Positions 17,359-26,715 of a stretch of DNA of 64,000 nt are shown here, piece by piece. A program made the position numbers and the translations under genes. How positions within the stretch are numbered: the stretch's first letter is position 1; the number at the start of each line of letters is the position of its first letter. Source of the stretch: Lichenicoccus roseus (lineage in GTDB: Bacteria; Pseudomonadota; Alphaproteobacteria; Acetobacterales; Acetobacteraceae); the NCBI RefSeq assembly GCF_005844085.1, contig NZ_VCDI01000001.1, positions 124,001 to 188,000 of the forward strand, in the 5' to 3' direction. The notes under the pieces are model-generated. The model was given only the letters and a program-made list of their open reading frames with translations. It was not told the origin of the DNA and did not search any database.

Positions 17359-18426
17359 ATGACCGAGCCAGCTGAAGGCACCTACCGCGCATCCGGGGTC
17401 GATATCGAGGCGGGCGAGCGCCTGGTCGAGGCGATCCGCCCGGCCGCCGGCGCCACCGACCGGCCCGGCACGATGGGCGGACTTGGCGGCTTCGGCGCGC
17501 TGTTCGACCTCAAGGCGGCCGGGTTCCGCGACCCGGTGCTGGTATCCTCCACCGACGGCGTCGGCACCAAGCTGATGGTTGCCATCGAGACCGGGCGGCA
17601 CGACACGGTCGGCATCGACCTGGTCGCCATGTGCGTCAACGACCTTGTCGTGCAGGGCGCCGAACCGCTGTTCTTCCTCGACTATTTCGCCACCGGCAAG
17701 CTCGCCGTGGACGCGGCGGCGCGGGTGGTGCGCGGCATCGCCGAGGGCTGCCGGTTGTCCGGCTGCGCGCTGGTCGGCGGCGAGACGGCCGAGATGCCGG
17801 GCATGTACGGTCCCGGCCATTACGACCTCGCCGGCTTCTCGGTGGGTGCGGCCGAGCGCGGTGCCCTGCTGCCGAAGACCATCGCACCGGGCGACATCGT
17901 GCTCGGCCTGCCCAGCAGCGGCGTCCATTCGAACGGCTTCTCGCTGGTGCGCAGCATCGTGCGCGAGGCCGGCCTCGGCTGGGACGATCCGGCGCCGTTC
18001 GCCCCCGGGCTGTCGCTCGGCGAGGCGCTGATGGTGCCGACCCGCCTCTACGTGAAGCAGGTACTGGCGCTGCACCGCGCCGGCCTGCTGCGCGCCGCGG
18101 CGCACATCACCGGCGGCGGCCTGCCCGGCAACCTGCCGCGGGTGCTGCCGGCCGGCACGGTGGTCGCCATCGACGGCGACGCCTGGACGCCGCCGCCGGT
18201 ATTCGGCTGGCTTGCTCGGGCCGGCAGCGTCGAGCCCGAGGAGATGCTGCGGGTGTTCAACTGCGGCATCGGCATGGCGCTGATCGTGTCCAACGTCTCC
18301 AGCGCCACCGCCCTGCTCGCCGAGATGGGCGAGGATGCCGTCGTGCTCGGACGCATCGAGGCCGGGACCGACGGCGCGCCGGCCACCCTGCGCTACGCCG
18401 GCATGCCCGCGTTCCTCGCGGCCTGA
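17359..18426 (+). CDS. purM: phosphoribosylformylglycinamidine cyclo-ligase
   Basis: Closes the imidazole ring of AIR from FGAM with ATP in purine synthesis. 355 residues with the AIR-synthase hallmarks [21 protein letters not shown] (metal/nucleotide binding), [11 protein letters not shown] and [16 protein letters not shown]. The C-terminal lid has [16 protein letters not shown] 17359 has AAGGG about 11 bp upstream; an in-frame ATG 36 bp earlier adds residues outside the conserved start. purN follows after 3 bp, so the two form a purMN operon, divergent from hdaA. Confidence 0.97.
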   Translation: MTEPAEGTYRASGVDIEAGERLVEAIRPAAGATDRPGTMGGLGGFGALFDLKAAGFRDPVLVSSTDGVGTKLMVAIETGRHDTVGIDLVAMCVNDLVVQGAEPLFFLDYFATGKLAVDAAARVVRGIAEGCRLSGCALVGGETAEMPGMYGPGHYDLAGFSVGAAERGALLPKTIAPGDIVLGLPSSGVHSNGFSLVRSIVREAGLGWDDPAPFAPGLSLGEALMVPTRLYVKQVLALHRAGLLRAAAHITGGGLPGNLPRVLPAGTVVAIDGDAWTPPPVFGWLARAGSVEPEEMLRVFNCGIGMALIVSNVSSATALLAEMGEDAVVLGRIEAGTDGAPATLRYAGMPAFLAA

Positions 18427-18429
18427 CCG

Positions 18430-19047
18430 ATGGCGCGCACACGCGTCGCGGTCCTGGTCAGCGGACGCGGCAGCAACCTGCATGCCCTGATGGCGGCCTG
18501 CGCGGCGCCGGACTATCCGGCCGAGATCGCCCTGGTGCTTAGCAACAATCCCGATGCCCCCGGCCTGGATGCGGCGCGCGACGCCGGCATCCCGGCGCAG
18601 GCGATCGACCACCGGCCGCACGGTCGCGATCGCGCCGCCCACGAGAGGCAGATCGACGGGGCACTGCGCGAGGCCGGCATTGCGTGCGTCTGCCTCGCCG
18701 GCTACATGCGCCTGCTCACCCCGTTGCTGACCGGCACCTGGACCGGGCGCATGCTGAACATCCACCCCAGCCTGCTGCCCGCGTTTCCTGGCCTGCATAC
18801 CCATGAGCGCGCGCTTGCCACCGGGGTCAAGCTGCATGGCTGCACGGTGCATTTGGTCACCGAACGGGTCGATGACGGGCCGATCCTGGGCCAGGCGGCG
18901 GTCTGCGTGCATCCCGATGATACGCCGGACAGTCTGGCGGCTCGCGTGCTCGAACAGGAGCATCGCCTGTATCCGCTGGCCCTGCGCCGGCATCTGGAAG
19001 GCGCGCGAGCGGAACCGTTGCACGAAGGCGTGCTGCTCGCGGTCTGA
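18430..19047 (+). CDS. purN: phosphoribosylglycinamide formyltransferase
   Basis: Transfers the formyl group of 10-formyltetrahydrofolate to GAR in purine synthesis. 205 residues, the usual length. The phosphate-binding start VLVSGRGSNLHAL is followed by the catalytic trio N110 and H112 (LNIHPSLLPAFPG) and D148 (VDDGPILGQ). The gene starts 3 bp after the purM stop, consistent with co-translation of consecutive pathway enzymes. Confidence 0.97.
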   Translation: MARTRVAVLVSGRGSNLHALMAACAAPDYPAEIALVLSNNPDAPGLDAARDAGIPAQAIDHRPHGRDRAAHERQIDGALREAGIACVCLAGYMRLLTPLLTGTWTGRMLNIHPSLLPAFPGLHTHERALATGVKLHGCTVHLVTERVDDGPILGQAAVCVHPDDTPDSLAARVLEQEHRLYPLALRRHLEGARAEPLHEGVLLAV

Positions 19048-19099
19048 CCGGAAACCGGCCTAGACTATGATCCGGATCTTGCAGGAGGACCGACACGTC

Positions 19100-19264
19100 A
19101 TGGCCGAGCACGCTGCATCCAGCGACCACGCGCCGCTGCCGACCACGGCGGAAGCCTTGATGGCGGATCGCCAGCTGTTCTGGGCGCGCTTCTGCCGGGC
19201 CGCGTTCTGGGCGGTGATGGTGGTGATCGCCATCGTCGTGCTGCTGGACTGGACGCTGGTCTGA
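19100..19264 (+). CDS. short single-pass membrane protein, aa3-oxidase subunit IV-like
   Basis: A 54-residue protein with a hydrophilic N-terminus (MAEHAASSDHA...) and one C-terminal membrane span (AAFWAVMVVIAIVVLLDWTLV). The layout, N-terminal MAEH with His and Ala residues and a tryptophan-containing helix, resembles the small bacterial aa3-type cytochrome oxidase subunit IV, but the match is weak and the oxidase genes in this window are of the bo3 type. ATG 19100 is preceded by a strong AGGAGG at 19083. It lies 50 bp after purN and may be read from the same transcript. Confidence 0.6.
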   Translation: MAEHAASSDHAPLPTTAEALMADRQLFWARFCRAAFWAVMVVIAIVVLLDWTLV

Positions 19265-19305
19265 CGGGCCATGACGCCCCGGCGACCAAATCCCCTCAGC
19301 GTGGT

Positions 19306-19360
19306 TTGCAGTGGACAATTGCTCGATTGAGCATATGTATTGCTCAAAGGAGCATTCCAA
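19306..19360 (+). promoter_or_regulatory. Res/Xre promoter with two tandem palindromic operators
   Basis: Two copies of TGCTC-N4-GAGCA, both with perfect arms, lie at 19320-19333 and 19341-19354, 21 bp apart, which is two helical turns. A candidate -35 (TGGACA, 19312-19317) and -10 (TATGTA, 19334-19339) with a 16-bp spacer place the first palindrome between the promoter boxes. The second lies just after the -10 and covers the antitoxin ribosome binding site AAAGGAG (19346-19352). This is the expected layout for autorepression by the antitoxin or the complex; the binding itself is inference. Confidence 0.65.
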
Positions 19361-19854
19361 TGGCTGACACAGCCGCGTCGCTTTCCCGAGTCCTCGTCGC
19401 CCCGGCCCGGGTGGAGCCCGAGGCGAAGCTCTCCTACACGGCCCTCTATCGCGCCACCCCGCTGGAGCGGATCGACATCATCCGGCACGGCATCCCGGCC
19501 GCGGATGCCAAGCGCATGTTCGCGGATCTGACCCTCGCCCAGGGCGCCGGGATCCGCGCGCTCAACCTGTCGGAAGCCACCGTCAACAAGAAGGCAAAGG
19601 TCGGGGAGACGCTGTCACCCGACGAGAGCGAGCGGGTCGTCGGCTTCGCGAGGCTCGTCGGCCAGCTCGAGGCGATGGTCGAGGAGGCCGGGGATGCGGC
19701 CGGTTTCGATGCCCGGGCATGGATGGCGCGCTGGCTGTCGGAGCCGTTGCCGGCACTTGGCGGCAGGCGGCCGGTCGATCTCATGGACACCATGGAAGGC
19801 CAGGGCATCGTCTCGACGGCTCTGGCACAGGCGGAAAGTGGCGCCTACGCTTGA
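19360..19854 (+). CDS. antitoxin of the MbcA/ParS/Xre type (DUF2384)
   Basis: A 164-residue antitoxin. An N-terminal Xre-like helix-turn-helix region (about 40-75, with LERIDIIRHGIPAADAKRMFADL) precedes the DUF2384 toxin-binding domain. That domain holds LNLSEATVNKKAKVGETLSPDESERVVGFARL and the C-terminal WLSEPLPALGGRRPVDLMDTMEG signature. It should neutralise the adjacent RES toxin and repress its own promoter. ATG 19360 has an excellent AAAGGAG 7 bp upstream; frames starting earlier run through the operator. The stop overlaps the toxin start as TTGA. Confidence 0.92.
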   Translation: MADTAASLSRVLVAPARVEPEAKLSYTALYRATPLERIDIIRHGIPAADAKRMFADLTLAQGAGIRALNLSEATVNKKAKVGETLSPDESERVVGFARLVGQLEAMVEEAGDAAGFDARAWMARWLSEPLPALGGRRPVDLMDTMEGQGIVSTALAQAESGAYA

Positions 19855-20333
19855 GCGTCACCGTCTGGCGGATCGCGACCGACACGCCGGACTACGAGGC
19901 TGACGATCTCTCCGGAGCCGGCGCCGAGCGGACCGGCGGACGCTGGAACGAGGCCGGTGCGCCGATGGTCTACACGTCGGAAACGCAGGCACTCGCCTGC
20001 CTCGAGACCATCGTCCACCTGAACACCGGCGGGTTGCCGCTCAACCGGTTCCTCGTATCCATCACCATCCCCGAGGCGATCTGGATGGCGGCGCGGGTGG
20101 AGACCTCGGCGAGCGTCCCGGCCGGGTGGGATGCGGAACCGGCAGGCCGCGCCAGCATCCGGTTCGGCACCATCTGGAGCCGGTCCAGGGCGTCGGCGCT
20201 GCTGCGGGTGCCGTCGATCATCGTGCCGGACGAGTGCAACGTCCTGATCAATCCGCTTCACCCGGATACCCCCGGCATCAGGGCCGTCAAGATGCGGCGA
20301 TGGCTCTACGACCCGCGCCTGCAGCGGTTCTAG
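19851..20333 (+). CDS. RES-domain toxin (NAD+-targeting family)
   Basis: A 160-residue RES-family toxin; studied members deplete cellular NAD+ by hydrolysis or phosphorolysis. The conserved polar trio of the family can be placed at R31 (GGRWN), Y41 (PMVYTSE) and E52 (ALACLE), within residues 28-53. TTG 19851 overlaps the antitoxin TGA, giving translational coupling, and begins directly with the usual VWRI opening. The last 47 bp run into the oppositely read transporter gene, so the toxin C-terminus and the transporter C-terminus share DNA. All key residues are present, so the toxin is probably active. Confidence 0.92.
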   Translation: MSVTVWRIATDTPDYEADDLSGAGAERTGGRWNEAGAPMVYTSETQALACLETIVHLNTGGLPLNRFLVSITIPEAIWMAARVETSASVPAGWDAEPAGRASIRFGTIWSRSRASALLRVPSIIVPDECNVLINPLHPDTPGIRAVKMRRWLYDPRLQRF

Positions 20334-21543
20334 CCTCGGGCAGCGCCATCGCTGCGGCGGCGGCGAGCAGGTTGACCAGCAGCAGGTACCAGCCCGGCGC
20401 GATCACGCTGCCGGTGCTGTGGATCAGCCAGACGAAGGCGATCTGCGCGGTGCCGCCGAAGGCCGCGATCGCCACCGCGTAGATCATGCCGAACCGGGTC
20501 GCGCGCAGCGCCTGCGGCAGGTGCTGCACCATCAACACGATGCTGGCGACGAAGGCCGCGCCCTGCAGCACGGCGATCACCGCGCACAGGGCGATGAACA
20601 TGGCGGTGCTGCCGCCGCTGGAGACCAGCCACAGCCCGGGCACCGCCAGCAGAGCGAGAGCCAGGCGCGGCCAGATCACCACCCGCCTGCTGCCGATCCG
20701 GTCCGACAGCACGCCGCCGCCCCAGGCCGCCACCGCCGCGCAGATCCCGATCACCACGGCCACCGACAGCGCGTTGCGGATCGGCAGGTGCAGCGCGGTC
20801 AGGGCGTAGCTGGTCGAGAAGTTGAGGAAATACTGGCTGACGGTGCCGCCCGCCATCATGACGAAACCGCAGAACAGCACCCGGCTCAGTGACGGATGCA
20901 ATGCCGATCCAGCCTCCGGAGAGGCCGTCTGCTTCGGTGCATGCAGTCCGGAACGCAGCCAGAGCCCGACCGGCACGACCGCAGTGCCGAGCAGGAACGG
21001 CACCCGCCAGCCCCAATCGGACAACGCGCCCGGCCCGAGCAGCAGGTCCAGCAGCACGCCGAGCAGGCCGCACAACAACACCGCGGCCGCCTGGCTCACC
21101 CCCTGCCAGGCAACCAGCCGGCCCTGGCGTCCGGCACCGGCGGCATCGAGCAGGAAGACGGTGGCGGGTCCGGCCTCGCCGCCCCAGGCGATGCCCTGGA
21201 TCAGGCGCGCCGCGACCAGGAGGATGGGAGCGGCCTTGCCGAGCGTGTCGTAGCCCGGCAGCAGGCCGATGATCAGGCTGCCGGCACCCATCAGCGCCAG
21301 CGACGCCAGCATGCCGGCGCGGTTGCCGCGGCGGTCGGCGAGTGCGCCGATCAGCAGCGCGCCGAGCGGGCGGGTGACGAAACCGACCCCGAAGGTCGAC
21401 ACCGACAGCAGCAGCGACAGCCCGGGATCGTGTGCCGGGAAGAAGGCCCGGCCGATCATCACCGCGAAGGTGCCGTAGGCGATGAAGTCGAACACCTCGA
21501 GGGTGTTGCCGACGACGGCCGCAAGAACCTGTCCCGGCGGCAC
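20287..21543 (-). CDS. MFS transporter, metabolite:H+ symporter (MHS) type
   Basis: A 418-residue, 12-span major facilitator. The start GNTLEVFDFIAYGTFAVMIGRAFFP and the loop RPLGALLIGALADRRGNRAGML are the MHS (ProP/KgtP-like) signature, followed by ARLIQGIAWGGEAGPATVFLLDAA. The family imports osmolytes or organic acids with protons; the substrate is not evident. The predicted start is GTG 21543 with no strong ribosome binding site, so it could move slightly. Its 3' end overlaps the RES toxin gene tail to tail by 47 bp. ndk lies 23 bp upstream on the same strand. Confidence 0.88.
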   Translation of the reverse strand: MPPGQVLAAVVGNTLEVFDFIAYGTFAVMIGRAFFPAHDPGLSLLLSVSTFGVGFVTRPLGALLIGALADRRGNRAGMLASLALMGAGSLIIGLLPGYDTLGKAAPILLVAARLIQGIAWGGEAGPATVFLLDAAGAGRQGRLVAWQGVSQAAAVLLCGLLGVLLDLLLGPGALSDWGWRVPFLLGTAVVPVGLWLRSGLHAPKQTASPEAGSALHPSLSRVLFCGFVMMAGGTVSQYFLNFSTSYALTALHLPIRNALSVAVVIGICAAVAAWGGGVLSDRIGSRRVVIWPRLALALLAVPGLWLVSSGGSTAMFIALCAVIAVLQGAAFVASIVLMVQHLPQALRATRFGMIYAVAIAAFGGTAQIAFVWLIHSTGSVIAPGWYLLLVNLLAAAAAMALPEARTAAGAGRRAIAAS

Positions 21544-21566
21544 CGCCGCCGGGTGGGTGGTTCGGC

Positions 21567-21989
21567 TCAGGGCAGGATCTCGGTCCCGGCGAAGAAGAAG
21601 GCGATCTCGGCGGCGGCATTCTCCGGGCTGTCCGAGCCATGCACGGAGTTGGCCTCGATGCTCTCGGCGAACTGCGCGCGCACCGTGTTCGGCTCGGCCT
21701 TCTTCGGGTCGGTGGCGCCCATCACCGAACGGTTCTTCAGGATGGCGCCCTCGCCTTCCAGCACCTGTACCACCACCGGGCCGGCCGTCATCGACGATAC
21801 CAGGCTGGCATAGAACGGGCGCTCCTTATGCACCTCGTAGAAGGCGCCGGCCTGCAGGTCGGACAGGCGGATGCGCTTCTGGGCGACGATGCGCAGGCCG
21901 GCTTCCTCGAACAGGGCGTTGATGCGGCCGGTCAGGTTGCGCCGGGTGGCGTCCGGCTTGATGATGGAAAGGGTGCGCTCGGTCGCCAT
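21567..21989 (-). CDS. ndk: nucleoside diphosphate kinase
   Basis: Exchanges the gamma-phosphate between nucleoside tri- and diphosphates through a phosphohistidine. 140 residues, the standard length. The start is [12 protein letters not shown], the catalytic histidine is H117 in [12 protein letters not shown], and RSVMGATDP is the nucleotide-binding stretch. It is divergent from the ABC-F gene with about 93 bp between starts. The MHS transporter follows closely and may be cotranscribed. Confidence 0.97.
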   Translation of the reverse strand: MATERTLSIIKPDATRRNLTGRINALFEEAGLRIVAQKRIRLSDLQAGAFYEVHKERPFYASLVSSMTAGPVVVQVLEGEGAILKNRSVMGATDPKKAEPNTVRAQFAESIEANSVHGSDSPENAAAEIAFFFAGTEILP

Positions 21990-22082
21990 GTCCTGGTTCC
22001 TTGTGGAGGTGGTTGATCCCGGCCGGGCATCTAGAGCAAATCCGATCTCCTGACCACACGCGCTCCGTCCCGGGACACACGC

Positions 22083-24029
22083 TTGAGCCTGCTCGTCATC
22101 TCCGACCTGACCCTGCGCATCGCCGGGCGCACCCTGCTCGACAATGCCGATCTCACCGTCGAGCCGGGCCGCCGGGTCGGGCTGCTCGGTCGCAACGGCG
22201 CCGGCAAGTCCACCCTGCTGGCCGCGATCGCCGGCGACATCGCGCCCGACGGCGGCGAGATCCGGCTGTCGTCGCGTGCCCGCATGGCGCGCATCCGGCA
22301 GGAGGCACCGTCCGGCCCGGCCAACCTGCTGCAGACCGTGCTCGACGGCGACATCGAGCGTGCCGGCCTCCTTGCCGAAGCCGAGGTCGCGACCGATCCC
22401 GCCCGGCTCGCCGACGTCCACGAGCGCCTGCTCGCCATCGGCGCCGACAGCGCTCCGGCACGCGCCGCCACCATCCTTGCCGGCCTGGGTTTCGACGCCG
22501 AGGCGCAGACCCGGGCGGTGAGCGAGTTTTCCGGCGGCTGGCGCATGCGGGTGGCGCTGGCCACCGCGCTGTTCCTGCAGCCCGACCTGCTGCTGCTCGA
22601 CGAGCCGACCAACCATCTCGACCTGGAGGCGACGATGTGGCTGGAGAACTGGCTCGCCCGCTTCGCCGGTGCGGCGCTGATCGTCAGCCACGATCGCAAC
22701 CTGCTCGATCGAGCGGTGCACGCGATCGCGCATCTCGACCATGGCAAGCTGTCGCTCACCCCGGGCGGCTACGACGAGTTCGTGCGCATACGGACCGAGC
22801 AGGCGCTGCAGCAGAACCGCGCGGCCGAACGGATCGCCCAACGCCGCGCCCACATGCAGTCCTTCGTCGACCGCTTCCGGGCCAAGGCGACCAAGGCGCG
22901 GCAGGCGCAGGCCCGCATCAAGGCGCTGGAGAAGCTCGACCACATCGAGAGCGTGGTGGAGGACGCGCCGACCCGCTTCGCCTTCCCCGAGCCGGCCCAG
23001 CTGGCGCCGCCGATGCTGACCATGGAGCGCGTCGATGCCGGCTATGACGGGCGGGCGATCCTGCGTGGGCTCACCCTGCGCATGGACATGGAAGACCGCA
23101 TCGCCCTGCTCGGCGCCAACGGCAACGGCAAGTCGACCTTCGCCAAGCTGGTCGCCGGCAGGCTGGCGCCGATGCGCGGCACCGTCGCTGCCGCCCGGCA
23201 GCTCCGTGTCGGCTACTTCGCGCAGCACCAGGCCGACGAGCTGCTGCCGGACGAGAGCCCGATTGCGCACATGGCCCGCGCGCTGCCGGACGCCACGCCG
23301 ACCGTGCTGCGCAGCCAGCTGGCCCGTTTCGGGCTGGATGCCGACCGCGCCAATACCGCCTCGCGCGACCTCTCCGGCGGCGAGAAGGCACGGCTGCTGC
23401 TGGCGCTGGCCACCCGCGATGCGCCGCAGCTGCTGATCCTGGACGAGCCCACCAACCATCTCGACATCGACGCCCGCGAGGCGCTGGTGCGGGCGCTGGC
23501 TGAATTTCCCGGCGCGGTCCTGCTGATCAGCCACGACGCGCATCTGGTCGAGCTGGTCGCCGACCGGCTGTGGCTGGTCGGCGACGGCACCGTGCAGCCG
23601 TTCGAGGGCGACATGGCCGACTACCGCGCCTGGCTCGGCGAGCGCGCGCGCATCGCGAGCCGCACGGCAGAGGGACCCGGCGGGACGCAGGCCGCCGGCA
23701 GCCAGGCAGCAACGCAAGCCGGTCGTCAGCCGGGAGCTCCGCCAGCCGGCGAGAAGGCCGAACGGCGGGATCGCGCGGAGCAGCGGCGGGTGCTGGCGCC
23801 GGTCCGCAAGCGTGCCCAGGATGCCGAACGGCGGCTGGCGCAGCTTGCCGCCGAACGTTCCCTGCTCGAGGCCCGGCTCGCCGATCCGGCATCCTACGCT
23901 TCGGGCAGGTCCGCCGAAATAATCGCCATCAACACCAGGCTGTCCGTGATCGAGCGGGCGGCCGGGGACGCCGAGGAACAATGGCTGCTGGCGGAGCAGG
24001 AACTCGAGGCGGCCAACACGGAATGTTGA
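22083..24029 (+). CDS. ABC-F family ATPase (YheS/Uup-like)
   Basis: A 648-residue soluble protein with two ABC ATPase domains in tandem and no membrane domain. Domain 1 has Walker [10 protein letters not shown], signature FSGGW and Walker [16 protein letters not shown]. The helical linker (about 225-300, [14 protein letters not shown]) is the ABC-F interdomain segment. Domain 2 has [14 protein letters not shown] and [14 protein letters not shown]. An Ala/Gly-rich hinge and a coiled-coil C-terminus complete it. ABC-F proteins act on ribosomes, rescuing stalls or giving antibiotic resistance; this one looks like a housekeeping member. It starts with TTG 22083. Confidence 0.93.
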   Translation: MSLLVISDLTLRIAGRTLLDNADLTVEPGRRVGLLGRNGAGKSTLLAAIAGDIAPDGGEIRLSSRARMARIRQEAPSGPANLLQTVLDGDIERAGLLAEAEVATDPARLADVHERLLAIGADSAPARAATILAGLGFDAEAQTRAVSEFSGGWRMRVALATALFLQPDLLLLDEPTNHLDLEATMWLENWLARFAGAALIVSHDRNLLDRAVHAIAHLDHGKLSLTPGGYDEFVRIRTEQALQQNRAAERIAQRRAHMQSFVDRFRAKATKARQAQARIKALEKLDHIESVVEDAPTRFAFPEPAQLAPPMLTMERVDAGYDGRAILRGLTLRMDMEDRIALLGANGNGKSTFAKLVAGRLAPMRGTVAAARQLRVGYFAQHQADELLPDESPIAHMARALPDATPTVLRSQLARFGLDADRANTASRDLSGGEKARLLLALATRDAPQLLILDEPTNHLDIDAREALVRALAEFPGAVLLISHDAHLVELVADRLWLVGDGTVQPFEGDMADYRAWLGERARIASRTAEGPGGTQAAGSQAATQAGRQPGAPPAGEKAERRDRAEQRRVLAPVRKRAQDAERRLAQLAAERSLLEARLADPASYASGRSAEIIAINTRLSVIERAAGDAEEQWLLAEQELEAANTEC

Positions 24030-24087
24030 AATCCGGCCGAGATCGTTGCATTGTTGATCGTATCTGCCGGGGCGAACCGACTTTCCC

Positions 24088-26535
24088 ATGATGCGCGTAA
24101 TCGGTTGCATAGCCGGCCAGCACGATCCGCGGCTGCTGCTGCTGGCGGCCTGCATCTGCATGCTGGCCTGCTTCACGACGCTGACGCTGGCCTCCCGGGC
24201 CCAGCGTGCCCGCCCGGCGACCGCGGTCGTCTGGCTGGCCGCGGCGGCCGCCATCTTCGGCTGCGGCGTCTGGTCGCTGCATTTCATCGCCATGCTCGCC
24301 TGGCTGCCGGGTGCCGACAGCGTCTATCGCCTCGGGCTCACCCTGGCCTCGATCCTGGTCATCAGCTTCGGAACCCTGCTGGCACTGCTCTGCACGCGCC
24401 TCGACGTGCCGCGCGCGGTAACCTCCATGCTCGGCGGCAGCGTGCTCGCATTGAGCATCGCCGCCATGCACGAGGTCGGCGTCGCCGCGATGGAATTCCC
24501 CGGCGTGGTGACCGTGGATCGCCGGCAGCTTGCCGGGGCACTGCTCTGCGGCGTCGTGCTGGGTTGCATCGCCTTCGCCCGCGCCGGGCAGTTGCAGCAG
24601 TTGCGGCGACGGGTGGAAGTCACCGCCTGGCTCGGCGCCTGCGTCCTCGGCGTGCACTTCATCGGCATGTCGGCCCTTTCGGTGACGCTGGGACCCGTCA
24701 CCCCGGCGCATCCCGGCCTGGGCTACGCCCTGCTGGCGATCGCGGTCGGCACCGCCAGCCTCGCCGTGCTGGCGGCGACCCTGGCGGCGGCGCTGATGGA
24801 ACAGCACCTGCACAACCGCACCACGCTGGAGCTGAAGCGCCTGCGCCTGCTGGGCTCGATCTCGCGCGAGGGCATGATCATCCACCAGGACGGCCTCATC
24901 CTGGAGGTCAATGAAGCGGGAGCGGCACTGCTGGATACCTCCGAGGAGGCGATGCTGGGCCGCCGCTTCCTCGACCTGTTCTCCGCTGGCAGCCGGAGTG
25001 CCGCGGAAGCGCAGATGGGCCATGGCGGCGAGCCGCAGGTGCCGGCGAAGCTGGAGGTGCAGTTGCAGTCGGGCCGGCTGGTGCCGGTCGAGGTTGCGTG
25101 CCGCGCGATCGACTTCCTCGGCCGGCCGGCGACGGCGGTGGCGCTGGTCGACCAGTCCGAGCGTCGCCGGGATGCGGAGACCATCCGCCGGATGGCACAG
25201 CACGACGCGCTGACCGGCCTGCCGAACCGCTTGCTGCTGCAGGAGCGGCTCACCCAGATGCTGTCTGACTGCGACGCGCAGCAGGACCAGGTGGCGCTGC
25301 TGCATCTCGACCTGGACCGCTTCAAGGCCTGCAACGACCTGCTCGGCGACCAGGGCGCCGACCTGCTGCTGGCCGAGCTGTCCCGCCGCCTCGCCGGCGA
25401 GCTGCGCAACAGCGACATCCTGGCGCGCATCGGCGGCGACGAGTTCATCATCGCCTGCGCGCTGCGGCCGCAGGCCGGGCTGGGCGGCGAGGATGCCAGG
25501 CAGGCGGGCGCACTGGCGGGCCGGCTGCTGGAGAGCCTGGTCCGGCCGTTCGCGCATGACGGATTGACGATCACGCCGGGCGCCAGCATCGGCATCGCGC
25601 TGTATCCCGGCGATGCCTCCAGCCAGGCGACGCTGTTGCGGGCTGCAGGGACGGCGCTGCACCAGGCCAAGCAGGAGCGGCGCGGCTCGTTCCGCTTCTT
25701 CGAGCCGGCCATGGACCAGCTGCTGCTCGACCGCGTCGTGCTCGAGCACGAGCTGCGCGCAGCACTCGCCAACCACGAGCTGGAGCTGCACTACCAGCCC
25801 CTGGTCAGCTGCAGCAGCGGCGCGATTGAGGGCTACGAGGCGCTGATCCGCTGGCATCATCCGCGCCGCGGCATGGTGATGCCGATCGATTTCATCCCGC
25901 TGGCCGAGCAGACCGGGCTGATCGTGCCGATCGGCGAGTGGGCCATCCGTACCGCCTGCATCGAGGCCTCGAAATGGCCGGCGCGGCAGTCCATCGCGGT
26001 CAACGTGTCGCCGCTGCAGTTCCGCCAGTCGAACCTGCCGGAGATGGTGGCCGAAGCACTGCTCGAGTCTGGCCTGCCGGCGGACCGGCTCGAGATCGAG
26101 ATCACCGAGGGCGTGCTGATCAGCGACACCAGCGACGCCATCCTGACCCTCTCGGCGCTGCGCGCGCAGGGCGTCCGGGTCTCGCTCGACGATTTCGGCA
26201 CCGGCTATTCGAGCCTGAGCTACCTGTCCTCGTTCGCCGTCGACAAGATCAAGATCGACCGCTCCTTCGTGCGTCCGCTCGGCCAGAGCGAGGGCGCGGG
26301 ACTGCTGGTGCGCACCATCATCGAGCTCGGCCATCATCTCGGCCTGACGGTGGTGGCCGAAGGCGTCGAGACGCCGCAGCAGCTCGCCATGATCCAGGGC
26401 AAGGGATGCGACCAGGTGCAGGGCTACCTGCTTGGACGCCCGGACCGCATGGAAGCCCGTCCGGCCGTGACAGGTGCCTCTCCACGAGGCAGAGCGGACC
26501 GCAAGCCGGAACTGGAGGCAACCCGCGTGGCCTGA
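24088..26535 (+). CDS. MHYT-like membrane sensor with PAS, GGDEF and EAL domains
   Basis: An 815-residue c-di-GMP enzyme. Residues 15-250 form about seven membrane spans with three repeated histidine motifs: SLHFIAM (H65), [10 protein letters not shown] (H128) and GVHFIGMSA (H190). This is a divergent MHYT sensor, thought to bind a metal or gas ligand. A PAS domain follows at about 255-365. The GGDEF domain has an intact active site (IGGDEF, 448-453). The EAL domain has EAL at 584-586, [24 protein letters not shown] and VVAEGVET, so synthase and phosphodiesterase are both potentially active. The start is ATG 24088, with a second ATG directly after. No operon partner. Confidence 0.93.
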   Translation: MMRVIGCIAGQHDPRLLLLAACICMLACFTTLTLASRAQRARPATAVVWLAAAAAIFGCGVWSLHFIAMLAWLPGADSVYRLGLTLASILVISFGTLLALLCTRLDVPRAVTSMLGGSVLALSIAAMHEVGVAAMEFPGVVTVDRRQLAGALLCGVVLGCIAFARAGQLQQLRRRVEVTAWLGACVLGVHFIGMSALSVTLGPVTPAHPGLGYALLAIAVGTASLAVLAATLAAALMEQHLHNRTTLELKRLRLLGSISREGMIIHQDGLILEVNEAGAALLDTSEEAMLGRRFLDLFSAGSRSAAEAQMGHGGEPQVPAKLEVQLQSGRLVPVEVACRAIDFLGRPATAVALVDQSERRRDAETIRRMAQHDALTGLPNRLLLQERLTQMLSDCDAQQDQVALLHLDLDRFKACNDLLGDQGADLLLAELSRRLAGELRNSDILARIGGDEFIIACALRPQAGLGGEDARQAGALAGRLLESLVRPFAHDGLTITPGASIGIALYPGDASSQATLLRAAGTALHQAKQERRGSFRFFEPAMDQLLLDRVVLEHELRAALANHELELHYQPLVSCSSGAIEGYEALIRWHHPRRGMVMPIDFIPLAEQTGLIVPIGEWAIRTACIEASKWPARQSIAVNVSPLQFRQSNLPEMVAEALLESGLPADRLEIEITEGVLISDTSDAILTLSALRAQGVRVSLDDFGTGYSSLSYLSSFAVDKIKIDRSFVRPLGQSEGAGLLVRTIIELGHHLGLTVVAEGVETPQQLAMIQGKGCDQVQGYLLGRPDRMEARPAVTGASPRGRADRKPELEATRVA

Positions 26536-26715
26536 TTGCCCGCCACTTTACCATCGGCGATCAAAATCTATCCATGAGCAACGTATTGACGGGTTTCGCC
26601 CTGCGTCATTAACCTTCCTTCACCCCGTGTGATGAGACAACGATCCGGCCTCGTATCACGCGTGCGTGGTGGGCCCGGGGACCTCTCGATCCACTGGCGA
26701 ACGTGAGGATGATTG

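Noticed and set aside
19100-19264. Treating the short membrane protein as a proven aa3 oxidase subunit
   Set aside because: The resemblance is limited to size and layout, and no aa3 oxidase genes are in the window, so it is kept only as 'subunit IV-like'.
21990-24293. Upstream extension of the ndk frame on the minus strand
   Set aside because: The extension is antisense to the ABC-F gene; ndk has a proper ATG and the standard 140 residues.
23929-26337. Long minus-strand frame opposite the GGDEF-EAL gene
   Set aside because: Low-complexity antisense translation; the plus strand carries complete catalytic domains.
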